A stretch of DNA of 64,000 bases from Prorocentrum cordatum. Lineage: Eukaryota > Sar > Dinophyceae > Prorocentrales > Prorocentraceae. Below the pieces are notes generated by a model. It made no database searches. It saw only the letters and a program-made list of their open reading frames with translations, and was not told the origin of the DNA. This document shows positions 11,495 to 21,720 of this stretch, piece by piece; positions within the stretch are counted from its first letter, which is position 1, and every line of letters starts with the position of its first letter. Where the stretch lies: NCBI GenBank assembly GCA_963575745.1, contig CAUYUJ010014767.1, positions 302,196 to 366,195 of the forward strand, read 5' to 3'. A program made the position numbers and the translations under genes.

Positions 11495-12660
11495 CAGCAT
11501 GATCGGATGTCGTAGCATGGCAGATTATTGCATGGTATAGCATGGTGTTGCAGATTCACGCGTAGCATGACGTAGCATGGCGTGGCGACGCCCCAAAGTG
11601 TGGGGGGGGCTTCTGCGGTCCCAGATAGCAGCGAATCGACACCGACTGTGTAATCATTGCCGATGGTTCCTTCGGGAGGCCCTTTTCTAGATGTTGGGGC
11701 CTGTTGGGAAGGACCGGAAACCATGCCGTGGCATAGCACTAGAAATAATGACGGTAGCGCTACAGCGGGAGCACGATTCGGACCGAGCGGAAGCGCGGAA
11801 ATGAGGAGGCCAGCGCTGCAGCGGGAGCACGATTCGGAACGAGCGGTAGCGCGAAAATGAGGCCAGCGCTTCAGCGAGAGCAGCATACTGAGCAAAAACC
11901 CAAGCGCGGAAGCGCGGAAATGAGGACGCGTAGCCTGACATAGCATGGCGTGGCGACGCCCCAAAGTGGGGGGGATTTTGCGCCCCAAAAATTCAACGAA
12001 TCGACACCGGATGTGGAATCACTTCTGAAGGTTTTTTTCGGGGGGACACTTTTTAGATTTTGGTGCCATTTGGAAGGGCCAGAAACCATGCGGTGGCATG
12101 GCTCTGGAAATAATGACGCCAGCGCTGCAGCGGGAACACGATTCGGACCGAGCGGAAGCGCGGAAATGAGGCCAGCGCTTCAGCGAGAGCAGCATTTTGG
12201 ACAAAAACCCAAGCGCGGAAGCGCGGAAATGAGGACGCGCAGCCTGACATAGCATGGCGTGGCGACGCCCCAAAGTGGGGGGCTTTTGCGGCCCCAGAAA
12301 TCAACGAATCGACACCGAATGTGGACGCCTTTCCATTATTTTTTTCGGGGGGATCCTTTTTTAGATTTTGGGGCCTATTTTTGGAAGGACCGAAAACCAA
12401 GCCGTGGCATGGCGCTGGAAATAATGACGACAGCGCAACAGCGGGAGCACGATTCGGACCGAGCGGAAGCGCGGAAATGAGGCCAGCGCTGCAGCGGGAG
12501 CACGATTCGGAACGAGCGGTAGCGCGAAAACGAGGCCAGCGCTTTTGCGAGAGTAACCAGTTGAAACAAACCAAGCGAAAACTAGTTTACCAGGAGTCCG
12601 ATGTGTGAAAACCCAGTACGCGGAGGGAGGCCGAACATTTCCCGGACGCCACCAGGGGAG
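11495..12660 (-). repeat. Tandem repeat R1, three units of ~300-370 bp
   Basis: Units restart at about 11575, 11943 and 12250 with TAGCATGGCGTGGCGACGCC. Each holds GCACGATTCGGACCGAGCGG, AGCGCGGAAATGAGG and a GCCGTGGCAT block. A diverged copy of the same element lies at 22240-22690 in the opposite orientation, including the junction that reads as Cys/His-poor noise in every frame. Confidence 0.7.
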
Positions 12661-12669
12661 AGAGGAGAG

Positions 12670-13105
12670 CAGTATTCATATTGTATAATTGTGGAGGGTG
12701 GAGGAGTGTTAGGAGCAGGATGAGGGATGGAGGGAGGGGCAGGAGGAGGGATGGAGGGAGGGTGAGGAGCAGGAGGAGGGATGGAGGAGGGGCAGGAGGA
12801 GGGCCGGGGGGGGGTGTGTGAGCAGGATAGCGAGGGGGAGGCGGGGGAGTCTGGCGATGGGAGGAGGGGCAGGAGCAGGGACACCGGTTGAGGAAGAGCG
12901 AGGAGGAGGCAGGAGGAGGAGGAGGAGTAAGGAGGAGGACAAAGGTTGAGGAGGAGCAGGAGTGCGAGAGGAGGAGGAGGAGGAGGAGGAGGAGGAAGGT
13001 GGAGGAGGGAGGAGGAGAGGAGGAGGAGGAGGAGGAAGGAGGAGGAGGAGGAGGAGGAGAGAGGAGGAGGAGGAGGAGGAGGAGGAGGAGGAGGGGAAGG
13101 AGGTA
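12670..13105. repeat. GGATGGAGGGAGG minisatellite followed by (GGA)n
   Basis: 12700-12800 repeats a ~25-28-bp word (GGATGGAGGGAGGGGCAGGA). 12890-13105 is GGA-rich. Confidence 0.8.
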
Positions 13106-13730
13106 GAGAGAGCAGGAGGAGGGGGGGGATCAGGGGGGGCGGGGTGGAGGGGGAGCATTTTTGGTTGTTGCTCCGTTTGGGACTGGATGCCTCTTGAGAC
13201 CTCTGGGAATCTTGGGGGAGGGAGGGCCAGGGGGGTGGAGGGGCGAAGGATCGCTTGGAGGGGGAGCAGGAGGAGGGAGGGAGGGGAGGGATGCTGGCCC
13301 CTCCCCCGCCTCTCTCCTCCGCCTCCTCCTTTCATCCCCCTCGACCTTACTCGAAAGTTGGAGGCAACCGTGCGCCCTGGATGTCGTCAGCCTGTGAGGG
13401 GGGCCCCGTGTTTGTACGACATATCATGCATGCGCGCCGCTGGAAGCAGCCTCTCCCGCTGGGAGAGGCGCATGCCAGCAGTGGTCACCTGGGGCCCAGA
13501 CACGCCTGTCCGCCAGTCGTGCCTGCCTTGCCCCATCCCCCTCCCAAGAGAGAAGGTATGAGGAGGTCAGCATCGTTTAACCGACCCCTGCCCCCATCCC
13601 CATCCCCATCCAGACCCCCACCATCTCCCCCCCCCCAGTTGGAGGATACACCCCTCGAAACCAGAAGGGCACGGCCTACATCCCCATCCAGGGGTGTAAG
13701 TCGGCCCGTGCGGCCCAGGCCACGTCACGC
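13106..13730. other. No gene recognised
   Basis: Mixed purine-rich then pyrimidine-rich sequence. Frames here are compositional. Confidence 0.4.
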
Positions 13731-13734
13731 CCAT

Positions 13735-13846
13735 GAGGAGAAGGAGGAGGAGGAGGAGGAGGGGGAGGAGGAGGAGGAGGAGGAGGAGGAGGAGGAGGAG
13801 GAAGAGGAGGAGGAGGAGGAGGAGGAGGAGGAGGAGGAGGGAGGAT
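13735..13846. repeat. (GGA)n tract
   Basis: Nearly pure GGA. Confidence 0.9.
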
Positions 13847-14544
13847 GGAGGGGTTGCTCCCCGAATCGCTCCGAAACGTTCCCGCAGGCTCTCTGGGGTC
13901 TGCGGGTCCCAGAAGGGGTGGGGGGGGAGGCTCTCTCTGGCAGCTGCGCCTCGCCCAGAGCCCTCCGGGGCGGACGCTCGGGATCGTCTCCGCCGGCCGC
14001 CCGAGGCTCGAGCCTGCGGCCCCACGACGCCTGCAGAAGGAGGGCGGTGGCAGCGCCAGCGGGTGTGCGTCTCTGGGCCCCGCGGTGTTCCTTCGGGGGC
14101 GGCTTTGGGGGGTGGGTCGGCTCAGGGTGGGATGCATCGACCCCTGATCGCCGACTGGTCGCCGACAGGTGCCAGAGGCCAGCAACATATGTACACGTAC
14201 GCGGTTAGTTTCCCCTGGAGTGCGTGTCAACGCGGACGTTCGTGCAGGCAAGACCGCGGAGGGCGTACATGTACATATGTCGTTGCTCGCTATTAGCCCA
14301 CCCTGCCCCGGAGCGTGCGGATTCGCCATCGGGCGCCTACCGCCGGCCTGTCGGCGAGATGTCGCGGATTCCAGCTCGACGTTTCCCCGCCCGAGTCGGT
14401 CCCTCCCTGACGTGCCCCCTCATTGCCCCTGCGCGGAGGCGCACGGGAAAGCGTGTTGCCCGTTCAGATTGGCCGTCAGTGATCGCCGAAGCGGCTACCA
14501 CGGCGGCCAAAATTTCAACTTGACATGCTGGTCCTCCCTCCGCT
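13847..14544. other. GC-rich stretch without a supportable gene
   Basis: Several open frames on both strands, none with a recognisable pattern. Contains the inverted repeat annotated separately. Confidence 0.35.
14181..14287. repeat. Inverted repeat AGCAAC.ATATGTACA / TGTACATATG..GTTGCT
   Basis: AGCAACATATGTACACGTACGC (left) pairs with GCGTACATGTACATATG..GTTGCT (right). The arms are ~22 bp and 107 bases span end to end. Could be a small TIR element; no target duplication seen. Confidence 0.55.
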
Positions 14545-15410
14545 GTCCCTCGCGCTCCTCCTCCTCCTCCTCCTCCTCCTCCTCCTCCTCCTCCTCCTCC
14601 TCCTCCTCCTCCTCCCTCCTCCCTTTCCCTCCTCCCTCCTCCCTCCTCCCTCCTCCCTCCTCCTTCCTCCCTCCTCCCTCCTCCCTCCTCCCTCTTCTTC
14701 ATCCCTCCTCTCTCCTCCCTCCTCCCTTCTCCCTCCTCCCTCCTCCCTCCTCCCTCCTTCCTCCTTCCTCCTCCCTCTTTTCTCCTCCCTCCTCCCTCTC
14801 ACGTCCTCCCTTCTCTCTCCTCCCTTCTTCCTCCTACCCTCCTTCTCCTTCCTCCCCCCTCCCCACTCCCCCCCCTCCTCCCCTCTTCCCTCCTCCTCCG
14901 TCTCCCGTCCCCTCCTCCTCCTCCCTCCTACCGACCCAACCGCACACACCCAAGCCCCCATACACCCAAAACAGAAGACTAGCAACATCCCAGGGACCGA
15001 AAAACCCAGCCCAAAGCCCCCCCCCCCCCCCCCCCCTCCCACTACACCACTCCCAAGAAAGTCCAGAAAATTCCCCTAAACACCGCAACAACCCAGAAAA
15101 CCCACAGGGGCCACACACACCACACCAAAGAAGGTAAAACCCAACCAACCAGGACCCAGGCAATCCCACACTCCCACCCAGCCAAATTACCGCCCCACCA
15201 CCCACAACCAATTCCTCCCATAAGAAACTCCTGCCGTCACGAACGAAGACCCAGTGTAACGCCTCCCTCCCTCCCTCCTCCCTTCTTCCTTCTCCCCACC
15301 CCCCTCCTTCCTCTCCCTCCTCCCTCCTTCCTCCCCCCTTCCCCCTCCCCCCTCCTTCCTCCCTCCTCCTCCCTCCTTCCTCCTCCTCCTCCTCCATTCC
15401 TTCTCCTTGT
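14545..15410. repeat. (TCC)n / CTCCCTC polypyrimidine tracts
   Basis: 14560-14930 and 15255-15400 are pyrimidine runs on the plus strand, with a C18 run at about 15019-15037. The interval 15040-15250 is unique, C/A-rich and has no gene I can recognise. Confidence 0.8.
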
Positions 15411-15514
15411 GGATAACTCCTCCTTGTCGCACCCCGAGGCCAGTTTTTAGGGCGGGTCGGGTGTTTCGCCTGAGACTTCCTCACCACGTATGACTCTGAA
15501 GCTTAAACAGTGAC

Positions 15515-16115
15515 AACCGTCTCACAGATGGAGGGCGGATGGTTTTCAAAATGTGGCTCTCGCCTTTGCGCCGCGCACGCTCGCTTTAAAAACATTTGCA
15601 AGAGTTTCACGGATTGAGGGCGGGTGTTTTTCAAAATGTGGCTCTCGCCTGAGCGCCGCGCACATTCTTCTTAATCATTTGCAAGAGTTTCATGCATTGA
15701 AGGCGGGTGGTTTTCAAAATGCGGCTCTCGCCTGAGCACCGCGCACATTCGTTGTAATAATTTGCAAGAGCTTCACGTATTGAGGGCGGGCCGTTTTCAA
15801 GATGTGGCTCTCGTTCTAGCGCCGCACACATTCGTTGTTAAACATTTGCAGGAGTTTCACGGATTGAATTCGGGTCGTTTTCAAGATGTGGCTCTCGCAT
15901 TAGCGCCGCGTGCATTCGTCTCAAACAGTTGCAAGAGTTTCACGGATTGAGGGCGGGCCGTTTCCATATGTGGCTCTCGCATTAGCGCCGCGCACACTCG
16001 CTTTAAACCATTCGCAAGAGTTTCACGGATCGAGGGCGGTCCCTTTTCAAAATGTGGATTTTGTATTAGCGCCGCGCACATTCGTTTTAAACATTTGCAA
16101 GAGTTTCACGGATTC
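15515..16115 (+). repeat. ~83-bp tandem repeat, about seven copies
   Basis: The word GCAAGAGTTTCACGGATTGA recurs near 15598, 15681, 15765, 15849, 15931, 16014 and 16097. Each is followed by TTTTCAAAATGTGGCTCTCG and GCGCCGCGCACATTCG. Spacing is 82-84 bases. Frames are not maintained, so this is a satellite. Confidence 0.9.
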
Positions 16116-16405
16116 CCATGATCAGCGTACCAGAAATGGTGTTTAGGGAGGATTTAGTTATGTTGATTCGCTGTGTAAGTCCCAGAAATGGCGCTCTGGC
16201 ACGATTCCGGATCGTCAAGACGCAGCAGTCAGGTTGATACGTGGCGTTGCAATCCCGAGAACAATGTTTTGGCATGCTCCAGGATCTTCAAACGGTTGTC
16301 TTCCAACGAGGCAGTTCCCTCAGTGGAAACGAACCGTTGTGGGGGCCTATGAAGAGGGAGCTTGGAGGGAGGGTTAGTTCTAACACCGCTGACGACTCTT
16401 GGTTT
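16116..16405. other. No gene recognised
   Basis: Unique sequence with CCAGAAATGG repeated twice (16129, 16181). Confidence 0.4.
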
Positions 16406-16407
16406 TG

Positions 16408-16813
16408 CACTGCTCCTCCTCCTCCTCCTCCTCCTGCTCCTCCTCCTCCTCCTCCCTCCTCCCTCCTCCTCCTCCTCCTCCTCCTCCTCCTCCTCCTCCT
16501 CCTCCTCCCTCCCTCCCCGCCTTCGGGTTCGGTCCCAGGTCTCCGTGCTCGCTGGGCCTCCTCCGCCTCCTCGTCGTCCTCCTCCTCCTCCTCCGCCTCC
16601 TCCTCCTCCCTCCTCCTCCTCCTCTCCTCCTCCTCCGCCTCCTCCTCCTCTCCTCCTCCTCTCCTTCCCTCCTCCTCCTCCTCCTCCTCCTCCTCCTCCT
16701 CCTCCTCCTCCTCCTCCTCCTCCTCCTCCTCCTCCTCCTCCCTCTTCCTCCCTCCTCCTCCCTCCTCCCCGCCGTCGGGTGCGGTCCCAGGTCTCCGCGC
16801 TTGCTGGGCCTCC
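16408..16813. repeat. (TCC)n tract interrupted by a duplicated 40-bp segment
   Basis: Two copies of a CGGTCCCAGGTCTCCG..GCTGGGCCTCC segment (about 16523-16563 and 16773-16813) follow (TCC)n runs. The microsatellite and its flank were duplicated together. Confidence 0.8.
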
Positions 16814-17660
16814 TGTGCGCGGGCTCCTCGTGGCCACGGCCAGGCGCAGCTGGAACAAAACAGCTGGAACACGCTGCGGGCGGGGCCCCGAGTGTGCTTT
16901 TGAGGCGGAAGCGGAGCGGCGGATTCGGTCTTCTTCCGTCGGGGAAAACGCGACGGCGGTTTTCTCCGGATTTCGGCGCTCGGGGGCTGTTGTCTTGTAG
17001 GGGGGGCCGCTGGGAGAAGACCCGCGACGAAACAGACCCGTGGGATGGAATTCAAAGGCTCTGGGGCCCGCGTCGCACGTCAGTCATTGCGTCTGAGGTT
17101 AACCTAAGTGCGGGGCTCTTGTTCTTAGAGTCACTCTTCTGCCTCCTCACTCCCGTCTCCTCCTTCCTTCTCTCTTTCAAGTTCAGACCACTCATGCTCG
17201 AGGTCGTGCTCGCTCATATCCAGAGCTCAGGCTCACTCTCGCACTCAGAACAAACGCAGACTCACTCGTGCTCAACCTTACTCGCATTCAGGGTAAGTCA
17301 TACGCATACGCACTCACCCAGACTCGCTTATACCCAGCACTCACAGGCAGTCTCACGCACTGCGATGTAGCAGCATGGCATTTTGACACCCGCAGGGTGT
17401 CGGCCAGGGGTGATTCACTTGTCATTGCGGGGATGCCTGAGGCGACACGCCCGTTTTGGAACGGCCCCAGTGGTCACCTGTTGCGGTCCATTCGCTTTTT
17501 GGAGGCATGCTGGAGGCTATCTTGGTCCAAGTTGGGCTACGTTTTGCCATATTGGAGGTCCTATTGGGCTATCTGGGGCCATCTTGAAGCCACCTGGACG
17601 CTCTGACCGCTCTCCGGCCTCCCTCCCCGTCCAGACCCAGGGGAGGGGGCAGGAGGAGGA
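16814..17660. other. No gene recognised; degenerate CTCGCACTCA repeat at 17160-17370
   Basis: CTGGAACA-type words at about 16850 resemble the 11-nt genic word of this window but are incomplete. No convincing frame. Confidence 0.4.
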
Positions 17661-17665
17661 AAGGA

Positions 17666-17844
17666 GTTACAGTCAAAAACCCTAATAAGGACGCGCGACT
17701 TTGCTCAGGGTACCCTTGCGATTGCTCTTCCTTGCTCTTGCGTCCTTGAGGTTTTCGTCGTCCGCCGCCCCAAAAATCCCAACTTCGGCTCCCAAGGGTC
17801 TTGCGTCCTTACCGCGCGTCCTTATTAGGGTTTTTGATTGTAGC
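17666..17844. mobile_element. 179-bp TIR element (MITE or introner-like)
   Basis: Left end G-T-TACAG then TCAAAAACCCTAATAAGG and ACGCGCG; right end CGCGCG then TCCTTATTAGGGTTTTTGA and TTGTAGC. TIRs are about 31 bp with two mismatches. The inside has a direct repeat of TCTTGCGTCCTT. The element begins GT and contains AG at its right end, so it could be spliced, but no flanking exon is evident. A diverged relative of its interior lies near 55410-55510. Confidence 0.7.
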
Positions 17845-18530
17845 AGAAGGAACGCGCTAAACCGCCCCCGCCCAGAGGGGATGCGAGATTTCAAGCTTCG
17901 AATATCGTGAGCGGAAAGGAAATCTTGGCCCCCCCCGCCCCACACCCCTAACGACACATCTCATGGTGCGACAGGGAGGAGTGACTTGTAAGGAAGAGGG
18001 ATGGCGCAGGAGGGAACGCTTTCTCGCCATCCTCACTCGATCCCTCAGCCTCTGCACAATCCTGTCCAGGCGGACCGCGCTGCGAATTGCATGCGATTGC
18101 TGGGCCAAGAAAACGCGCCCTCTTCTCTTCGGCTGCAACTCCTGGGAGGTAAATCGTCGGACTTTGCCCTGCTCCGCACTGCGGCTCCATCGGGCCTGCT
18201 CCCGCCCAGCCCGGCTTCATCCTGCCCTGCCCGGCTCAGGCCTCGCTGCATCCGCGGCCTCATCCGGCGCAGCAGCCCCCCTCCACCCGCGGGGCTCGAT
18301 GCTCCCTGCGATCCCTCCGACGATGACCTCCCAGTGGTTGCCTCTCGGTGCTCCCCTCTGCCGCCTCCGCGGCCGGCCGCAGGCTCAGCGCGCGGGCGGC
18401 CGCGCGGACCGTGCCCCGCCTCCTCCGCTGCGGCCACCGCTCTCGGGCGCCGTCGGTGGGCGTCGGGCGGGCACCGCTCGGGCGCGTGCCTCGGCGAGGA
18501 CCATACGAGAGCCTTTTGTCGCAGGCCTAC
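17845..18530. other. GC-rich stretch without a supportable gene
   Basis: Long open frames on both strands at 18001-18650 are driven by GC content; none shows a recognisable domain. Confidence 0.35.
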
Positions 18531-18537
18531 AGGTTGA

Positions 18538-18703
18538 CACCAACACCAATTTCGGCGGTGTGCCTCCACCGAGGGAAGAAGATCCCGATCTCGGTGATGG
18601 TGGTAATATTCTGGCTTCCAAGGTGACCGAAATATTACCACTGACACCGAAATCTAGGATCGTTTTCCCCCTGTGGAGGCAAACCTCTGTGTTGGTGTTG
18701 GTG
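18538..18703. mobile_element. Foldback element with ~75-bp arms, intron-like borders
   Basis: Left arm starts CACCAACACCAATTTCGG and contains GCCTCCACCGAGGG and GGTGGTAATATT. The right arm mirrors it, AATATTACCACTG to TTGGTGTTGGTG. The borders read CTACAG|GTTGACACC at the left and CCCATTTCCAG|GCC at the right, so the element would form an intron with GT and AG ends. Confidence 0.6.
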
Positions 18704-19080
18704 CCCATTTCCAGGCCTCCAATTTTGGGTCCTCTTGCGAGCTCATACGCGCACGAGGCCGGCAGATCTGCACGGGGAAGGGACGCCCGAGCGAGTGCGA
18801 GCTCGGGCGTCGTCCACCTCCTCTGTCCCTGGTCCTCCGTCCCTGATCCTCCGTCCTCGCTCCGTGCTCCTTCCTCCGTTCCTCCGCCCTCTGCCCCGGC
18901 ATGCGGCCAGATGTCGTCGGAGTCCCGTGCCAGCAGCAGGCTGCGAGCAACCCCCCATGCCGCCCTCTCCGGCATGGGCTGGAGGCGCCAGTGTGGTAGT
19001 CACCGAGCGCGCTCCACTGCTCGCAAAGTGCCAGGCCATCTGCGAGCAACTACGTTGCGAGTAGTGGAGTGCGCTTGTCC
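18704..19080. other. No gene recognised
   Basis: GC-rich; frames on both strands without a recognisable pattern. Confidence 0.4.
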
Positions 19081-19092
19081 AGGTAGGGTTAA

Positions 19093-19275
19093 GTCGGGCG
19101 TGTCCCCCTAGAGGGGATTTTCGACGGAAAATAATACACACCCCAAAAATAATCCCAAAATAGTCCAAAAATAGTCTGGGGACTATGTTTCGATTATGTG
19201 TTGACCTTTTTGGGGCATTTTTCTGGTATTTGTCATTTTTCATCGAAAACTCCCCTGTAGGGGGACAGGCCCGAC
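19093..19275. mobile_element. 183-bp TIR element with splice-like target duplication
   Basis: Left end GTCGGGCGTGTCCCCCTA, right end TAGGGGGACAGGCCCGAC; the TIRs are about 42 bp and extend through TTTTCGA.G. The element is flanked by AGGTAGG on the left (19081-19087) and AGGTAGG on the right (19280-19286). The left AG|GTAGG has a splice-donor form and the right AAAG|GTAGG supplies an acceptor-type AG. Same family as 8458-8607, with the same mini-hairpin CCCCTGTAGGGG inside each arm. No coding capacity. Confidence 0.75.
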
Positions 19276-19757
19276 TGAAAGGTAGGTGGGGTCAACAACG
19301 GAGCAAGCTCTACACAAGGGGGCGGAACCCGCCATGGCTCCTGTCCCACACCGCGCCCCTCGCGCTCCTGCCACACGGGTGGTGGCAGGGAGGGCCGGGC
19401 CCTGGGAGAGAGGAGCGAAAGTGTCTCCCAGGAGACCGTGACACCAACAGCGCCCCCGCGATCAACAGTTCACCAGCCTCGAACTTGTCCCGATCCCTAA
19501 GATTGACACGCCCAAAGGCGATGGCAATCTTAGGGATGCGCCCACAGAAAACCTGAGGGAATCCCTGGGATGGGCATCGTGATGAGGCGATGCCCAGCAT
19601 AGGGCTGGGAGATGTTCTAGGCTGGTAAACAGTGCCCCCGCGATGCGCTGGGCCATTCACAGGTGAGACAGTCGGACGAGACTATTCCGAGAACTCCCTT
19701 TCGACAGTCGGACGAGACGATTTCGAGAACACCCCGTCCTCGAGGCACACAGCATGA
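19276..19757. other. No gene; hairpin at 19493-19537
   Basis: ATCCCTAAGATTG (19493-19505) pairs with CAATCTTAGGGAT (19525-19537) across a 19-base loop. A duplicated ACAGTCGGACGAGAC word occurs near 19670 and 19705. Confidence 0.5.
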
Positions 19758-19884
19758 CACAAGCCTGAACTTTCGGAGGTCCGCGCTGATTTCTTGGATC
19801 GGCCGCCAGGAGCCCTCAGGCCGGGAGCCCTCGGCGCTGATCCAAGAAATCTGCGCGGACCTCCGAAAGGTTAGGCTTATGTGC
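19758..19884. repeat. Long hairpin with ~43-bp arms
   Basis: AAGCCTGAAC then TTTCGGAGGTCCGCGC and GATTTCTTGGATC on the left is mirrored by GATCCAAGAAATC, GCGCGGACCTCCGAAA and GGTTAGGCTT on the right, leaving a 37-base GC-rich loop. Mismatches are few. Could be a foldback element or a structured RNA. No target duplication seen. Confidence 0.65.
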
Positions 19885-19936
19885 TTTTTCTTCCTCGCAA
19901 GCGAGCTCGAAATGCGCTCCCTCTGAGATCCAGGCG

Positions 19937-20370
19937 TTGCGACGACGACGACGACGACGACGAGGAGGAGGAGGAGGAGGAGGAGGAGGAGTAGGAGCAC
20001 GAGGACGACGACGACGACGAGGACGACGACGACGACGACGACGACGACGAGGACGACGACGACGACGACGACGAGGACGACGACGACGACGACGACGATG
20101 AGGACGACGACGACGACGACGAGGACGACGACGAGGACGACGACGACGACGACGAGGACGACGACGACGACGACGACGACGAGGACGACGACGACGACGA
20201 CGAGGACTACGACGACGACGACGACGACGACGAGGACGACGACGACGAGGACGACGACGACGACGACGACGAGGACGACGACGACGACGACGAGGACGAC
20301 GACGACGACGACGACGAGGACGACGACGACGACGACGACGACGACGAGGACGACGAGGACGACGACGACG
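19937..20370. repeat. (GAC)n microsatellite
   Basis: GAC/ACG repeat with periodic GAG interruptions, running into the gap. Confidence 0.95.
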
Positions 20371-20470
20371 NNNNNNNNNNNNNNNNNNNNNNNNNNNNNN
20401 NNNNNNNNNNNNNNNNNNNNNNNNNNNNNNNNNNNNNNNNNNNNNNNNNNNNNNNNNNNNNNNNNNNNNN
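20371..20470. other. Assembly gap, 100 N
   Basis: Exactly 100 N between a (GAC)n and a (GTA)n tract. The true distance is unknown and the repeats on the two sides do not match. Confidence 0.99.
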
Positions 20471-20501
<31 letters not shown>

Positions 20502-20532
20502 GAGTAGTAGTAGTAGTAGTAGTAGTAGTAGC

Positions 20533-20610
<78 letters not shown>

Positions 20611-20629
20611 ATAGTAGTAGTGGTAGTAG
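20471..20629. repeat. (GTA)n microsatellite
   Basis: Almost pure GTA. The same triplet makes the 650-base tract at 30956. Confidence 0.95.
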
Positions 20630-20815
20630 TTCGGAGAGCCTAAGAGGCTCTTCGGAGAGCCCAAGAAGCGCTTCGGATGCCCCAGGAGGGCCTTCGGAGG
20701 CCCCACGAGGCTCTTCGGAGAGCCCAAGAGGCTCTTAGGCGGCTGCAAGAAGGTCTTCGGCGACTTCAAGGGGCTCTTCGGAGAGCACCAGAGGCTCTTC
20801 CGAGAGGCTCTTCGG
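20630..20815. repeat. GGCTCTTCGGAGAGCC palindromic minisatellite
   Basis: Repeats of CCAAGAGGCTCTTCGGAGAG about 24-33 bases apart. The core GCTCTTCGGAGAGC is self-complementary. The CAAGAGG part links it to the 11-nt word of 27-37 kb. Confidence 0.75.
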
Positions 20816-20967
20816 TGAAGGGGGGGGGGGGGGCGGAGCCTTTTTGAAGCCCCCCCCTTCACCGTATCTGATAATTAATTCACTCCGGAGGACCCCTGGC
20901 CATACTAACACCCACCGGGCCGCAGAAGCAACCAACGGGCCGCAATAACACCTTATTTCCCGCACAG

Positions 20968-21720
20968 GCGGCGCCAGCGGGCGGCACCAGGGAACACCTC
21001 GAGGAGGAGCGCATCCAGGCCGCGCAGGAGCCGCGGAGCCCGCCCGCTGTCGACGCCAGGCAGCAGGGGTATCCCAGCTTGTGCTGCGGATCGGGCGGCA
21101 GCCGCACGGAGGAGGGCAGCCCGATGCCAGTGGAGCTCGGGGCGCGGGGCGGAGTGATCCGGACGAGCGGGGCCATCCTCGAGCTTCCAGAGGGCTTTGG
21201 GCCCCCGCCTGGCCTCGTGGCGCCCCCGGGCATGCCGCCATGGGTTCGGCGTGGACCAGGCGCCGCCCCGGTTGACGAGACCCGCGCAGGCTCCGACTCC
21301 TCGTGCACCGACGAGGCTGCTGAGCCCCCTGGGCCGGCGGGCTGGCAGGAACCCGCACAGGCTGCGTCAGCGGGCGGCAAGGCAGGGGAGCCGCAGGGGA
21401 AGGTGCAAGAGCTCACCGACGATGCCCTTGGTGCCCTTCTGCGGCTCTGGAGCCAAAGCGAGGCAAACGGGCAGAGGGGCCTGGCGGCGACACTCATCGC
21501 GCAGCCGTTCCAGCTCCAGGTCGAGGATGTCGTCATTGGCCGCAAGGCGCCGCACGATCCAGCGCAGGCTCGACTGCACGCAAGAGTGACCCCTCTGCGA
21601 GAGCGACCCTCGGTGCGCGGCTTTCGGGGGGCGCGGAGGAGGGGGGCCCACGCGCTCAGGCCGCTGCTGCCGCGTCGCGGGCAACGATCGGCGAAGCGGG
21701 CTTCGGGTTTGGGGCCCTGA
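20968..21720 (+). CDS. Candidate terminal exon, unknown protein
   Basis: A splice-acceptor-like TTATTTCCCGCACAG ends at 20967. From 20968 one frame stays open for 250 codons to TGA at 21718-21720. The reading gives an acidic helical start (TREHLEEERIQAAQE), a Gly/Pro-rich middle and a helical GKVQELTDDALGALLRLW segment, then an Arg-rich tail that may be past the true exon end. The acidic/amphipathic character and the acceptor in phase 0 favour coding. A long minus-strand frame overlaps it and cannot be fully excluded. I do not recognise the family. Confidence 0.4.
   Translation, partial: AAPAGGTREHLEEERIQAAQEPRSPPAVDARQQGYPSLCCGSGGSRTEEGSPMPVELGARGGVIRTSGAILELPEGFGPPPGLVAPPGMPPWVRRGPGAAPVDETRAGSDSSCTDEAAEPPGPAGWQEPAQAASAGGKAGEPQGKVQELTDDALGALLRLWSQSEANGQRGLAATLIAQPFQLQVEDVVIGRKAPHDPAQARLHARVTPLRERPSVRGFRGARRRGAHALRPLLPRRGQRSAKRASGLGP

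Noticed and set aside
17680-17690. Telomere-like CCCTAA sequence
   Set aside because: Single occurrence inside a TIR; no tandem array.
18001-18975. Genes on both strands in GC-rich frames
   Set aside because: Several frames are open simultaneously with Arg/Pro/Ala/Ser composition and no recognisable motif.
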